Below are positions 11,601-24,506 of a stretch of 64,000 nt of DNA, piece after piece. The stretch lies in NCBI GenBank assembly GCA_025617745.1, contig CM046873.1, forward strand, positions 32,931,101 to 32,995,100, given 5' to 3'. Within the stretch, counting starts at the first letter, position 1; each line of letters starts with the position of its first letter. The stretch is from Heliocidaris erythrogramma (taxonomy: Eukaryota; Echinodermata; Echinoidea; Camarodonta; Echinometridae). The position numbers were made by a program, and so were the translations under genes. Under the pieces are notes generated by a model, which did not search any database, was not told the origin of the DNA, and saw only the letters and a program-made list of their open reading frames with translations.

Positions 11601-11743
11601 AGGACTGCGTGGTCGTGGAGGTGAAACGTGTGGCTCGGCTACCATTTAGCTCTCCGCTGTGTCTACTCCCTTATCGAGCCATCTAGTGCTAGCTTCTTCT
11701 TGTACGTTCGAACATCTGACTTGCAATCGGAGACCAATATGAG
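11600..11743 (+). other. Candidate 5' first exon with ATG, donor at 11744
   Basis: A stretch ends CAATATGAG|GTGAGTTT: an ATG at 11739, two further bases (AG), then a strong GTGAGT donor. The transglutaminase exon at 37652 begins T-ACC-CCA-ATG, and the split codon AG|T would join in frame to read Met-Ser-Thr-Pro-Met. The 5' limit is arbitrary. This is inference from phase and donor strength. The phase match alone has about a one in three chance, and the intron would be about 26 kb. Confidence 0.3.
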
Positions 11744-14223
11744 GTGAGTTTACAAGCTTGTGTACATGTGTGTTCCGACCGAACATGTAATTTTATATTA
11801 TAAATGCGATTATGGCATAATTATGCTCATGTACATGTATTTGCCCCGGTATTTGCTTGGACTGGTGTATGAACTATGGTGATCTTTATCATTTATCATG
11901 ACTCCAGTCCCGAGTATGGCTTGCACTATTACTAAGGTCGATGGGCAGATGGCAGGAAGTCCCGAGCCCCCCCTCCCTCCTATACTAGGCCTACCCATAT
12001 GTTACGTTTAAGTATTAAAATATTCTGTCTTTTGGGGGCTAGGATCTGTTTCGGATTAGGTATTTTGAAATAGACGTTTGTAAAAGTTTTCTAAAACAGC
12101 AATGATAAACATGCATTCGCATAAATAATTATAAAATGTAAAATGTCATAGTACCTTGGAATATCTAGTCTCTCGTTTCTGCCGCTATAACCTAGGTGGA
12201 TCTACTCGGCCTCATAGAAATGTAAATTATAGAACTATAGACTAGGCCTTATCCAATCGACCCACTTGTAACGTTTTTTTAAATCTCGTCATTTCATAAT
12301 TTTAAATCCCCCCCGGCCCCCAATAGTCAACATGTTCAATATTCTAGTGTTAGGCCTGGCTTCCTGGAGATGAAAAAAAGAGAGTCTGTAAATGAGAGAC
12401 TACGTGGGAGCAGCTTGTCATAAATACCACAGGGAACTAATAGCCAGTCATCCTTTGTAATGAGTGACACGCAATAATTGATATTCAATACACGATGTAC
12501 TGAGGACTGGGCTCTGGCAACTCCATGCTCAAATCGTAGTTGGTGTACAACCAACTCTGCATGATCTCTTTATAAAATGCACACGAGTAGTGTTACGAAG
12601 TTCTCTGAATATTGAAAGCCATCGCTGGAGAATTTGAAGTTGAAATCAAATTGAATGCTTTTCGAAGAAGTCATGCATTTCAAGTTTATATGCAAGTTTG
12701 AATGAATTTCATTGTTTTCTTCATAAAGGGGTGGGGGGGGGGGGGGGGGGATAATCGTCGACACACACCACCCTGCCTGGTTTATTTAAAGGGATATATG
12801 GTAGGCAGTTTCCATGTTGCAGTAGGTCACAATTCGCTGACACTAGCATGACTAGACTCGATGGAAAGCACTGGAAATATCAGTTGGTGTGTACCGCAAA
12901 CCTACTTGCATCTTCATTGTCATTATCATCCTCAATCATCGTCACAACCACCATCATAATCATAATCATCACTATTATCATCATCACCATCAATATCAAT
13001 CATCGTCTTATTGGGCTGAGTAAACTGAACTTTAGTTTAAAAAAAGAGGATGAAGTTCCATGTTGATACTTGATATGATCCCCCATATATATATATAAAT
13101 ATGAAAGTTCTGCGTCGCTGTGTAAACAATAGATATCGAAGAAAGAGTAAATAATCAGGAGTCAAATAAAAACACCGCAGGAGCCAAAAAATATATATAC
13201 ACCAATAGTATATAGAGGGTCGATTGGAACAAAAAATTTTAAAATAAAAACCTAATTTGATCATATACTATACAGAGTACAGGGACTCAAAACAATTTTA
13301 AATTGCACGAACTTATTCTTGTTATATACTGTTATTGTCTAGATTTCTCCGGGAAATTTCCTCATATTTATCTTTTTTTTTTTTTAGCCTGCCTCAATAT
13401 TTTTTGTTACATGATATCATATATAATAAAAAAAATATTGAAGTGGGCTGAAAAGGGGGAAGGAGGAGGGGGAGAAAAAAAAACCCACCATGGACTTCAT
13501 TACCACACCGACAGATTTGTGAAAGAACACCAACGAGAAAACAAACAAAACAAAACATGATTTGTGTTGTTTTGTTACAGACCCGAATGACATTGTCATG
13601 GTGAGATAGGATCCGTATCAACAGACTAGATTCTAACCATGCTGGATCACACCACCAGGCTTGAAGCATGGACGAACATGTTTAAATAATTCTGGTTCTG
13701 TTGTATTTGTTTACCTAAGTTCCATAGCTAATTCGATAGCTTATTCATAAATTTATCTGCTTTCATTTAACGTTTGTAACAAAAGCTAGTGATCGAAAAA
13801 AGGAGAGAGAGAGAGAGAGAGAGAAAGTTTCACGTCTATTCCAAAATGGGGAGTGATTCCTTTTAGTTTCGTCAACTCCTAGTATGATGCGCATCGGCCA
13901 TGCTTATCTATATAGTTTACATAATGAAACAAAGTGTAAGCCATTATATTTTACTACATTCTTGCAGAAAACTTCCTTTTAAATAGATATAATTCAACCT
14001 TTGAAACCGAAAGTAAATTTACGACGACCGCCGGTGCTATGTAGTGTGCATGATATGGGATGTGCAAAAAAATGGTACAGGTACAAATATTTACCATAGC
14101 ATTTTTTTTCAGTAATAGAATTTGTTTGTGTATAGACTATGAACAACTTGTTTTCATTATATATTTTGTAATACCTTTTAGGGTCCTGGCTCTGACATAA
14201 AAGCTCTTATATAGCTAGAAATA
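11744..14223. other. Non-coding spacer
   Basis: Contains a poly-G run near 12730-12750, ATC trinucleotide repeats near 12925-13005 and a GA repeat near 13804-13825. No coding exon is supported. If the 11.74-kb exon belongs to the transglutaminase gene, this is part of its first intron. Confidence 0.45.
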
Positions 14224-14386
14224 CAGCCATGGAAAAAAATTATTAGACCAAGAATGGTTACTGATAGTGTTACTTTTGTGGTAAGAAGGAAATAAAAGCA
14301 ATACATACAATTGCTGGAATTTGTTATTCATTCATTGAAGTACATTTATTACAGAAGCCTGGTCTAATAATTTTTATCCAGGGCTG
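14224..14386. mobile_element. Tc1/mariner-like MITE, 163 bp, TA duplication
   Basis: It starts CAGCCATGGAAAAAAATTAT and ends TAATTTTTATCCAGGGCTG, flanked by TA on both sides (14222-14223 and 14387-14388). The inverted ends extend to TTAGACCA/TGGTCTAA. The terminal sequence closely resembles known Tc1-like ends (CAGCCCTGGA...). No transposase is encoded. Confidence 0.88.
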
Positions 14387-14388
14387 TA

Positions 14389-15330
14389 TATTGAATTTAA
14401 TTGCTTTTAATTACACTACAGTGACCTATGAGAGTATCACAGGTGTACGGGTACGCCTGACGGGTATGCCTGACCCCCCTCCCCCTTAATCTTCAGTAGC
14501 ATTTGTTGTTGAGAGAGAAAAACAGTGAAATTGACAACCCCAATGTTTCTGTTATTTTGTTTTGTATGCACCGTGTTGAAATGTGCCCCAATTTTTGTAG
14601 TTTTAAGACAGAGTAAACTTATAGGCGAGGATAGACTACGGGAATTATCTGCTATCTTGTATATCCGGCACAGGTTTGAAGGGGGGGGGGGGGATGAGAA
14701 AATTCTGAATTTTACACTATTCTGCACAGCGTTGTTTTCATTATTAAAGGGGAAAAAAAAGAAAACAATTTGAGAAACAGGTTTGAGCAAAATGGGATAA
14801 GAAATAAGAAAGTTATGATTATTTGAAGTTGTAATCAATCAAACACAAATTGGCAACTCTGTGACGTATCTTGCGAGCTCCTCTCCCATTTGCCCTGTAC
14901 CCCAAAAGTCATTAAACTTCCATTTTTTCTAAAGAAAATATTCAATCATACATGCACTTTCGATGTTATCATTGCTCATATGGTTTTACACAAAGCATGT
15001 ATGTAACGAATCTATGACAGATATCAAAATCAACAACTTATTAAATCAAGACTCGATCCACAAAGTTACCGAATACCTTTAAGAGTGTATTCATGAAGAC
15101 AATAGACCTCATGTATTTTATGAAAGGGCAAGTAAGTCCAAGTTACTTTGTACTATACGTTACCGACCACAGTTGAGATTTCAGTATAAGCGATGAATGT
15201 GCATCTAATAGCCGTCCTGAAGTTTGAAATAGACAAAATATCAAGTAATTTACACGATACCTATTCTTTTGTCAGTATTCACAGTTCTACAAGACAATTC
15301 AAGAATAATAGGGCGATTCCGTGCGATGTG
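14389..15330. other. Non-coding spacer
   Basis: AT-rich with a G run near 14680-14693. Part of this may be repeat-derived. No gene or clear element boundaries seen. Confidence 0.4.
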
Positions 15331-15762
15331 TCCCGTACGCTATTTTTTTTTCTGTCAGGACTTGCGCCACCGACGAGAGAGGGCAGCATTTGAGCGCCAA
15401 ATTGAAGTGGCAATACGGTTTATTCCGTCAAGAGTAGTCGGCATGAATATTCATAAAAAACAAATTGTAGGGATGTAATAAAACGAGCAAACCTGACTTG
15501 CAGTTGCTTGTGTTGCGCATTTGGATAAACGATGCGCTTGTCATGTAGGTGACTCGAGTTCGAGTCTCGTCAGGGTCAGATTGGATATTCAGTATTGACA
15601 AAATTTTCTTTTGCTGAAATAAATATAGGGTGAAACTTTGGGAAAACACAAGTCTTAAAGGTGTAGTCTCTCTCAAAGTCTTCAAAACGGGGCCTCTTGA
15701 CCAAAGCCCTACATAAATGGGGCAAATCCTGACAGAAAAAAAAAATACGCGTCCCGTACAGC
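15331..15762. repeat. Inverted-repeat unit with tRNA-like B box
   Basis: CCCGTACGCTATTTTTTTTT plus CTGTCAGGACTTG at about 15331-15367 recurs inverted as CAAATCCTGACAG...ACGCGTCCCGTAC at about 15723-15760. Between them lies GACTCGAGTTCGAGTCTCG near 15550, which fits a Pol III B box. This could be two diverged copies of a SINE-like repeat in opposite orientation. The family is not recognised. Confidence 0.5.
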
Positions 15763-15894
15763 ATATCCATTTATTTCGCACCCAAATGAAAAACCTCATA
15801 CATGATCGACAAAGGGTAATGGTACATAAAAGAAACATTCTTCAATGGTCATATCAAAAGGTTTTTCAATCTTGGTAAGAGACAAATATTTTAA

Positions 15895-16560
15895 GCCCAC
15901 CGCACACTATACGATCGGTCTGCTATCCGATTTTGGAAGAAAATGCAATAGCCATATCATCAGATATAAGCAGTTTAACGCATAAAATATGTTTGATTGT
16001 GGTTCTGAATATTCCTATATAGATATTAAAATCGAAATGACGGCATATTGCGAGCCTGCTTCTGGTTGGGAGAAAGGCCAAATCGGCTCCGAATCGCAGT
16101 GCAGTCGGAGCAGTCCTGCGATTGTCTACGATTTTAAACCGATTTGGTCTTTTTTCCGGATACAAGGCTAACATCGGACCAAATTCTTATGTTGAGCATT
16201 CATTATTATTGTTCAGAAACTTGAACCTTCAAGTATGTAAAATCAAAGTTCCGAATAGTAGTATGAATACTAAAATCGAAATTCCGAGCTACTGCGAGCC
16301 CCCGTGTATAAATAAAAGCGAATTCAATTCCAAATCGTAGTGACGTCATTTAATCTTGCGATCGACTAAGATTTCAAGCCGATTTGGCCTTTACTCTAAC
16401 AAGAAGAATTGCAGTTAACCCAAATTTCGATATTAGCATTCGTATCATTATTCCGAACTTCAAATGAGATAATTTCACTTTTTTAAACTTTCACATTTAA
16501 TGCAAACTGCAATTTGTTCGAAAATCGGGTCGCAGTCGGACCGTATAGTGTGCGCCGGGC
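15895..16560. mobile_element. MITE, ~666 bp, TTAA target duplication
   Basis: TTAA at 15891-15894 and 16561-16564 flank inverted ends GCCCACCGCACACTATACG and CGTATAGTGTGCGCCGGGC. A TTAA duplication is the hallmark of the piggyBac superfamily. The interior is non-coding. A relic of one end (AATCGGATCGTAGTCGCTCG) lies near 17046-17065. Confidence 0.75.
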
Positions 16561-16564
16561 TTAA

Positions 16565-17121
16565 GAAAAACAGGATGGTGTAAGTTTGAAAGAAATCGGA
16601 CAGGGACTAAGAAGGTTATGGATGTTTGAAAAATGAGATCACTACATCTATGCGAATCTCAAATTGGCAATTTGGTGAGTCGATTGTGACATTTTTGTGG
16701 ACAACTCTCCCGTTTGTCGTACACACAAATATCATTAATTTGCCAATGTTTGCGGTTTTCTCCAAAGCGCCTTTAACCTCGGGGCAGTACTCAAAATATA
16801 TATGTGTTGGAGCAAATGGGGGAGTAATCCACAACTTTATCACAGGGACATTACCTATTCGGCCAATTTTGAAATTCCCATATGTATAGTGATTACAACT
16901 CTCAAAAATTCATAACTTTCTTATTGCTTGTCCGATTTCGTTCAAACTTTTACCGATCTGCTTCTCTGATTTTTCCTCTTTCTTTCAGAGCAACTTGCCA
17001 TTAAGGTTGGATTTCCCTTTAATGCTATTTGCGATTTATTTCCAAAATCGGATCGTAGTCGCTCGTAAAGTGTGTGATGGGTTTTATACGGGACCTTGGT
17101 AATGTAAGGAACATAACTCAG
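16565..17121. other. Non-coding spacer with MITE relic
   Basis: AT-rich, with a degraded end of the TTAA-flanked family near 17046-17095. No gene seen. Confidence 0.4.
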
Positions 17122-18055
17122 AAGGCGCTGTCACACTCTAGCGTATAGAGCCAGCGTATGAGGAACGTATGGACTTTTGGGGCATACGCTGACATACGCT
17201 GAAACACGCTAGGGTACGCTGGAATACGTTTGTAGTACGCCGGGATACGTCGGTGTACGCTGATGTACGCTGACAGCCAAATTTTTTTTTGAACATGCAC
17301 AAAAACTTTCAGCGTATGCCGACGTATGAATTTTACGCTCCTCATACGTTCCTCATACGCTGAAGGTAGGTTACTCATACGTCAAGGATGCTTCTCATAC
17401 GTTGAAATTGAGTGGGTCAGGAAACCTAGCGTTAGAGGAGCGTATAATGAACGTGTGTCTGACGAATGGCTAACGTTATGATGGTAGTTCTAACGACAGT
17501 CTAACGTACTCAACTTATGTCTAACGTGTCCTGAGCGTACAGCCAACTTATCCCATGCGTATTACATGCGTATTTGCAGCGCATGAAGTCTCACATTTCC
17601 AAATCTGTATCAGGTGGAGAAGGAGGAGGAACATCAGCTGGCTTGACTTTCTTGGCACGGCGTTTTGGCATCTTGACAGCTTGAAGTCTACTGGCGGAAT
17701 GACGAAATTCGCGCGCTGCCACCTTTTATACCCCCCGCTGTGTACGCTCCTCATACGTTAGGCTGACGTTCCGCATACGTTTCTCATACGTCGGAGGTAC
17801 ACTGATATACGTTACTCATACGTCGGTATACGTCCAACTCAAATACACATCACATCACATACGCTCACATACGCTGACATACGCTATGCGTACGCTACTC
17901 ATACGCTGACGGTATGCTAGGCTCACGTTACTCTAACGGTCATTAACCAAAAATCGACCTCATACGCTGAAAAGTTGTGCGTATAAACAATTTTTCGAAA
18001 TATTCGATACGTTCCTCATACGCTGGCTCTATACGCTAGAGTGTGACAGCGCCTT
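17122..18055. mobile_element. TIR element, 934 bp, perfect 49-bp inverted repeats
   Basis: The first 49 bp (17122-17170), starting AAGGCGCTGTCACACTCTAG, are the exact reverse complement of the last 49 bp (18007-18055). The interior is packed with CATACGCT/CATACGTT motifs in both orientations, so the ends look like an outgrowth of one short motif. No coding capacity. A clean target duplication is not visible. Confidence 0.88.
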
Positions 18056-19782
18056 GAGTCTCTGCATGATTTCCTCATTGCCAGAACTGATCTTTCCCTT
18101 TAACGCTCATATAAATCATATACCGCTGTTATTGTGGCGGATAATGAGCATCACGGCTTCAAGGTCATATCGCAGTATGTCGTCGAATGATTAAATATGT
18201 TTATTTTTTTTTATCATGCATGGGAATCATGTAGATGAATGATGAACCCGCCCGCAATGAGTGTATCTGGGTTGCCTCAATGCAGCTTATATCTTCAACA
18301 AAGCCCGTATTTCACGAATTCAATTTAACCAACGCTGGAATGTAAGTCAGGTTTAGTTTTGAAAAATTATTTAAAAACTGGGGGGGGGGGGGGGTGGCTC
18401 ACTCATGAGCCTATGAATTCTTTTGTTAGAATTGACTAAAGTTCACACCAAGCTTAAACTCAGAAGGAAAAAAAACACTCAAATTTTAAGTCAACATTCA
18501 AAGCCTTCAAAGGCTGCAGAAGTGACAACATTTTGAGTGAACCCTGCATGCGTCGGGTTTTAAGTTTTAGTATCTCCATACAGGGGAGGGCTTACGAATG
18601 CGCTTCCTTGGATACACCACTGGTCTGTATTGCATTGTATGTCTTTGTCGGCTTGTACGGGAAGCGTGGGTAGCGTCGCGTTGACTGGAAAACGAATATT
18701 CGTCCAAAGCCCCCTTCCCGGTTTTGCCAAAAGGGTGCATTGGGAGCATCGGGTCCCGTCGCGTTGACTGGAACGCCACCATTCGTCCAAAGCCCCCCGT
18801 AAGATAGCGTTTTGGACTTTTTCTAATTCAGGGGCTGATCGGGGGGAGGGGGAGGGGGGGGGGGGGGGGGCGAATCGGCCGCGGCCCCAAATCTGTAGTA
18901 ACGCAGTGCAGGATATGGGGGGGGGGGGGGGTGCCCACTTTTAGACCCCTTTTAGAACTGATAACCTTTTAATTATTTTTTTAATTTTTACTACCCACCC
19001 TTTCGGTACAAGCCGTCCTTGTCTTGGGTTGTATGCTCTCATTTTCAGGCCAGAATGAGCACTTTGTTGCGTCCACAGTCATTTTGGTATAATCGTATTA
19101 ATGGTTGATAACTCCTTGGTTTGAATCGGTGTTTCTCGGAAAACACCGTTTCTGGGGAAGCATAAACGCACAATCAATAAAATTGTAAACGCGTGAGGTT
19201 TGCGAAACCACCTTGCAGGGCCCGAATTCGTCTGAAGAAAACACGGATATGTATGTAAAATAATCTTTCACATAGAGCTCAGTGGGAAAAAAGAAGTACA
19301 TGTATGTATAAACAGATGAGAGTTTCAAATCGCTCATTCTGCCTTCGCAACGAAAGTATAAACCCAATACATGTACTTTATATCCATCCACCATGCACGC
19401 CCTGCTGTTTTATCAAGCCGTGCGTGAACTGACAGATAGCTAGCTAGCTCTTTGGACATGTTGGTGTAATCAAAATATCTGCACGTGCACATTCAGTTTG
19501 TGGGAGGTGGGAGTTCCATTTGTTGCTGAATAAAGGCCCCGTGTAGTACAGCAAACCATGCAGCCTCTGCCCATATTTGGACCTCTGCTGCATGAGCATG
19601 ATGACAAGAAATATTGTACTTAAAAAAGGAGTTGCGATTGAGTGCAACTTAATTTTGAATTGATATCCATCGCAACCCTATACGTAAGAGATAGGAGTAT
19701 ATAAACTTGCGGAATTTTATTCGGATCAATCGCAACGCTTTCTGTATGAGACAGGGCCCACTGCAGATAACTTACTATAATT
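18056..19782. other. Non-coding spacer with short tandem duplication and poly-G tracts
   Basis: A unit containing TCGCGTTGACTGGAA and ATTCGTCCAAAGCCCCC occurs twice, near 18675-18715 and 18760-18797, about 86 bp apart. Poly-G runs lie at about 18379-18394, 18855-18870 and 18918-18931. No gene recognised. Confidence 0.5.
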
Positions 19783-21715
19783 GTATCCCCGGCAGTATGC
19801 CGGAGGATACTTTGGATTCAGCAGCGTTTCGCCGCCGCCGCCGCCGCCGCGTCACATTCTTGTGTGCGCTCTAGCGGTCACATTTCTCGACGAATTTCGT
19901 TCAGACTTCCTGTGGACGTGTATCTTGGTAAAATCTGGACCCCTATAGTTTCTGGTGATGCTGCCCCCAGTGTTCCGTCTTTTATAGGGTAAAAGGCCAT
20001 ATTTTGGGGGAAAGTTTGTGTGCGCTCTAGCGGTCACATTTCTCAACGGATTTTGTATGAAGGTGTCTCTTGGTAAGATCTGGAACCCTATAGATTTTGG
20101 TGATGCTGCCCCCAGTGTTCCGTCTTTTATAGGGTCAAAGGTCATATTTTGATAGATGTCTTGTGTGTACTCATGTGTGCGCTCTGGCGGTCACATTTCT
20201 CAACGGATTTCGTTCAAATTTTGCATGAAGGTGTCTATTGGTGTAATTTAAAAACCTATAGTGTTTGGTGATGCTGCCACCAGTGTTCCGTCTTTTATAG
20301 GGTCAAAGGTCATTTTTCCATTTCTTGCACTCTTCTGCATTTCTCGACGGATTTCGTTCAAATTTTGCATGAAGGTGTCCCTTGGTGTAATCTAAAAACC
20401 TGTACTTTTTGGTGATGCTGCCACCAGTGTCCCGTCTTTTATAGGGTCAAAGGTCATACTTCAAGGGATGGCGTGAGTTCACTCTGCAGGCCACATTTCT
20501 TGATGGATTTCTTTCAAATTTTGTATGGAGATGTATCTTGGTATAATCTACACATCTTTACTGTTTGGTGATGCTGCCCTCATTGTTCCGTCCTTTATAG
20601 GGTCAAAGCTCATTTGTCCCTTTTGTGCACTCTTACTTCTGCATTTCTTGACGGATTTCGTTCAAATTTTGCATGAAGGTGTCTATTGGTGTAATTTAAA
20701 AACCTATAGTGTTTGGTGATGCTGCCACCAGTGTTCCGTCTTTTATAGGGTCAGAGGTCATACTTCAGGGCATGGCGTGAGTGCACTCTGCAGGCCACAT
20801 TTCTCAACGGATTTTGTTCAAATTTTGTATGGAGATGTATCTTGGTATAATCTACACATGTTTAATTTTTGGTGATGCTGCCCTCATTGTTCTGTCCTTT
20901 ATAGGGTCAAAGGTCATTTTTCCATTTCTTGCACTCTTACTTCTGCATTTCTCGACGGATTTCGTTCAAATTTTGCATGAAGGTGTCTCTTGGTGTAATC
21001 TAAAAACCTATAGTTTTTGGTGATGCTGCCACCAGTGTTCCGTCTTTTATAGGGTCAAAGGTCATACTTCAGGGCATGGCGTGAGTGCACTCTGCAGGCC
21101 ACATTTCTTGATGGATTTCTTTCAAATTTTGTATGGAGATGTATCTTGGTATATCTCTCAACACATTTCTTTCAAATTTTATATGAAGATGTGTCTTAGT
21201 GAAACCTACACATCTAAATTGTTTGCTGATGCTACCCCAACTGTACCACTTTCTATACAGTCAAATGTCATATTCAGGTTGTTGTTAGGGTCAAATGTCA
21301 TATTTTCGTTGCATGCATTCTGGAGGACACATTTGTTAACTCATTTCTTTCAGATTTTGTATGTAGGTCCATTATAGATTACACCTCTACAGTTTTTGGT
21401 GATGCTGCCTCTAGTGTTCCGTCTTTCATAGGATCAAAGGTCATATTTTACTGGATGGCTTATGTGCGCTCTGAGGTCATACATGTATTTCTTCCGAATT
21501 TTCTATAAAAATGCATTATACTCTAATCTGCACAAATCGTTTTGATAATGCTGCTCCTAGTGTTGACAATATTCCGGGCCACTGGCGGCCATTTCTACAC
21601 CATCCTTTTGTTTGAGGGAGGGGATGGGGGAGGGTCTTTGTCCCTCCTTCAAATCGCTGCCAGGGCCGGGGGATACATTTCGCATTGCGCGGCACCAGCA
21701 ATGCACATTTCTAGT
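19783..21715 (+). mobile_element. Helitron-like (HINE/DINE-like) element, copy 1, ~1.9 kb
   Basis: The 5' end is a hairpin: GTATCCCCGGCAGTATGCCGG then AGGATAC. A CGC(CGC)n run follows, then a tandem array of units of about 155 bp. Each unit carries TTTGGTGATGCTGCC, CCGTCTTTTATAGGGTCAAA and ACGGATTTCGTTCAAATTTT. The 3' end has a GCATTGC...GCAATGC stem followed after six bases by CTAGT, then T. A 3' hairpin just before CTRRT is the Helitron signature. Internal tandem repeats with a 5' inverted repeat fit the Helentron-associated/DINE-1-like type. There is no Rep-helicase coding sequence, so it is non-autonomous. Confidence 0.7.
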
Positions 21716-22486
21716 TTACTGTGTAATTATTGACAGGTGTATCCAAGAATGGGTTCATCTGGCGTATACCCCCTCTGGTTGACAGCCCTCCACCCCCCAA
21801 ATAGAAATAGAAATAAAATGGGGTACTTGTTACAGAATGATTCAAGTTTCGAAATGTCAAGACCTATAACAGAGCGTCATTCCCTTAAGCCATGGTCTCA
21901 CTGGCATTACGACAGGTTGCCGACTTCCGACTGGTCGGTAGTTGTCTGAGATGGCAAAGAGGTCGGCAACTGGTTGTCGGAATGGAGGTTTACGCTGCAT
22001 GCTACGTCGAAAACGTTTTGCCAACCAAACTGGTTGTGGGGAGGTTTTTCTTCGTTTTCTAAAGGTGAGCGACAGATCTCAGACTGATTTTTTAGTGCTC
22101 GTCGACCATCGCCGAGCGGATTTGAGTTGAAAATAAGGTCGGCGAATGATCGTCGAATAATAACGACCAGTCGACGATGATTCCCATACCATTACCGAGC
22201 ACCGACAACCGACATTGATCAGAACCATCCCATAGACTTTCATTAAATTCACTCAAGGGGAATTTTGGTTGCATTGCCTATTGAAAAATTGTTTCGCTTA
22301 TAAAGATTTGCTTTGATATATGGATCACACATTTTTAGGCTGATGGTAGAAATGGGATAGCCATGTTGAGCTGTTTCCTCCTTATGCAGTTGTGAATTTG
22401 AGTAATTTATTCAGACAACCTCGTATACATCCTTGCTTTGTGCCCATGAAATTATGTATTATTCATGATATTGTATTGCAGTAATT

Positions 22487-24506
22487 GTATCCCCCGGCAG
22501 TATGCCGGAGGATACTTTGGATTCAGCAGCGTTTCGCCGCCGCCGCGTCACATTCTTGTGTGCGCTCTAGCGGTCACATTTCTCGACGAATTTTTTTCAG
22601 ACTTCCTGTGGACGTGTATCTTGGTAAAATCTGGACCCCTATAGTTTCTGGTGATGCTGCCCCCAGTGTTCCGTCTTTTATAGGGTAAAAGGCCATATTT
22701 TTTGGGATAGTTTGTGTGCGCCCTAGCGGTCACATTTCTCAACGGATTTTGTTCAAATTTTGTATGAAGGTGTCTCTTGGTAAAATCTGGAACCCTATAG
22801 ATTTTGGTGATGCTGCCCCCAGTTTTCCGTCTTTTATAGGGTCAAAGGTCATATTTTGATAGATGTCTTGTGTGTACTCTTGTGTGCGCTCTGGCGGTCA
22901 CATTTCTCAACGGATTTCGTTCAAATTTTGCATGAAGGTGTCTCTTGGTGTAATTTTCAATTAATTTGCTATTGATTTATGTAATCAATTTTACGGGGCT
23001 AACCTCGATTAGCATCTGCTATTTGTTAGCTCCCTTTACCAAGATGTTATTGTGATTTTTACCAATATGTATATATCATTGTGATTTGGTAATAAACTCA
23101 TAAACTCAATTTAAAAACCTATAGTGTTTGGTGATGCTGCCACCAGTGTTCCGTCTTTTATAGGGTCAAAGGTCATACTTCAGGGCATGGCGTGAGTGCA
23201 CTCTGCAGGCCACATTTCTCAACGGATTTTGTTCAAATTTTGTATGGAGATGTATCTTGGTATAATCTACACATGTTTAATTTTTGGTGATGCTGCCCTC
23301 ATTGTTCCGTCCTTTATAGGGTCAAAGGTCATTTTTCCATTTCTTGCACTCTTCTGCATTTCTTGACGGATTTCGTTCAAATTTTGCATGAAGGTGTCCC
23401 TTGGTGTAATCTAAAAATCTGTACTTTTTGGTGATGCTGCCACCAGTGTCCCGTCTTTTATAGGGTCAAAGGTCATACTTCAAGGGATGGCGTGAGTTCA
23501 CTCTGCAGGCCACATTTCTTGACGGATTTCATTCAAATTTTGTATGGAGATGTATCTTGGTATAATCTACACATATTTAATTTTTGGTGATGCTGCCCTC
23601 ATTGTTCCGTCCTTTATAGGGTCAAAGGTCATTTTTCCATTTCTTGCACTCTTACTTCTGCATTTCTTGACGGATTTCGTTCAAATTTCGCATGAAGGTG
23701 TTTCTTGGTGTAATCTAAAAACCTATAGTTTTTGGTGATGCTGCCACCAGTGTTCCGTCTTTTATAGGGTCAAAGGTCATACTTCAGGGAATGGCGTGAG
23801 TGCACTCTGCAGGCCACATTTCTTGATGGATTTCTTTCAAATTCTGTATGGAGATGTATCTTGGTATAATCTACACATCTTTACTGTTTGGTGATGCTGC
23901 CCTCATTGTTCCGTCCTTTATAGGGTCAAAGCTCATTTTTCCCTTTTGTGCACTCTTACTTCTGCATTTCTTGACGGATTTCATTCAAATTTTGTATGGA
24001 GATGTATCTTGGTATAATCTACACATATTTAATTTTTGGTGATGCTGCCCTCATTGTTCCGTCCTTTATAGGGTCAAAGGTCATTTTCCATTTCTTGCAC
24101 TCTTACTTCTGCATTTCTTGACGGATTTCGTTCAAATTTTGCATGAAGGTGTCTCTTGGTGTAATCTAGAAACCTATAGTTTTTGGTGATGCTGCCACCA
24201 GTGTTCCGTCTTTTATAGGGTCAAAGGTCATACTTCAGGGCATGGCGTGAGTGCAGTCTGCAGGCCACATTTCTTGATGGATTTCTTTCAAATTTTGTAT
24301 GGAGATGTATCTTGGTATATCTCTCAACACATTTCTTTCAAATTTTATATGAAGATGTGTCTTAGTGAAACCTACACATCTAATTTCTACACCATCCTTT
24401 TGTTTGAGGGAGGGGATGGGGGAGGGTCTTTGTCCCTCCTTCAAATCGCTGCCAGTGCCGGGGATACATTTAGCATTGCGCGGCCCCAGCAATGCACATT
24501 TCTAGT
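22487..24506 (+). mobile_element. Helitron-like (HINE/DINE-like) element, copy 2, ~2.0 kb
   Basis: It has the same architecture as the copy at 19783-21715: 5' hairpin GTATCCCCCGGCAGTATGCC, the ~155-bp unit array, a 3' GCATTGC/GCAATGC stem and a terminal CTAGT followed by T. The flanks differ from copy 1, so it is an independent insertion and not a tandem duplication. It sits inside a TTA-flanked TIR element and itself carries a 151-bp retroelement fragment at 22957-23107. Confidence 0.72.
22957..23107 (+). mobile_element. 5'-truncated LINE/SINE fragment with AATTT duplication
   Basis: It interrupts a Helitron-like repeat unit between TGGTGTAATTT and AATTTAAAAACC, giving a 5-bp duplication AATTT (22952-22956 and 23108-23112). 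Its end, AATAAACTCATAAACTCA, is a short tandem 3' tail typical of non-LTR retroelements. The uninterrupted site is seen in the other array units. Confidence 0.75.
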
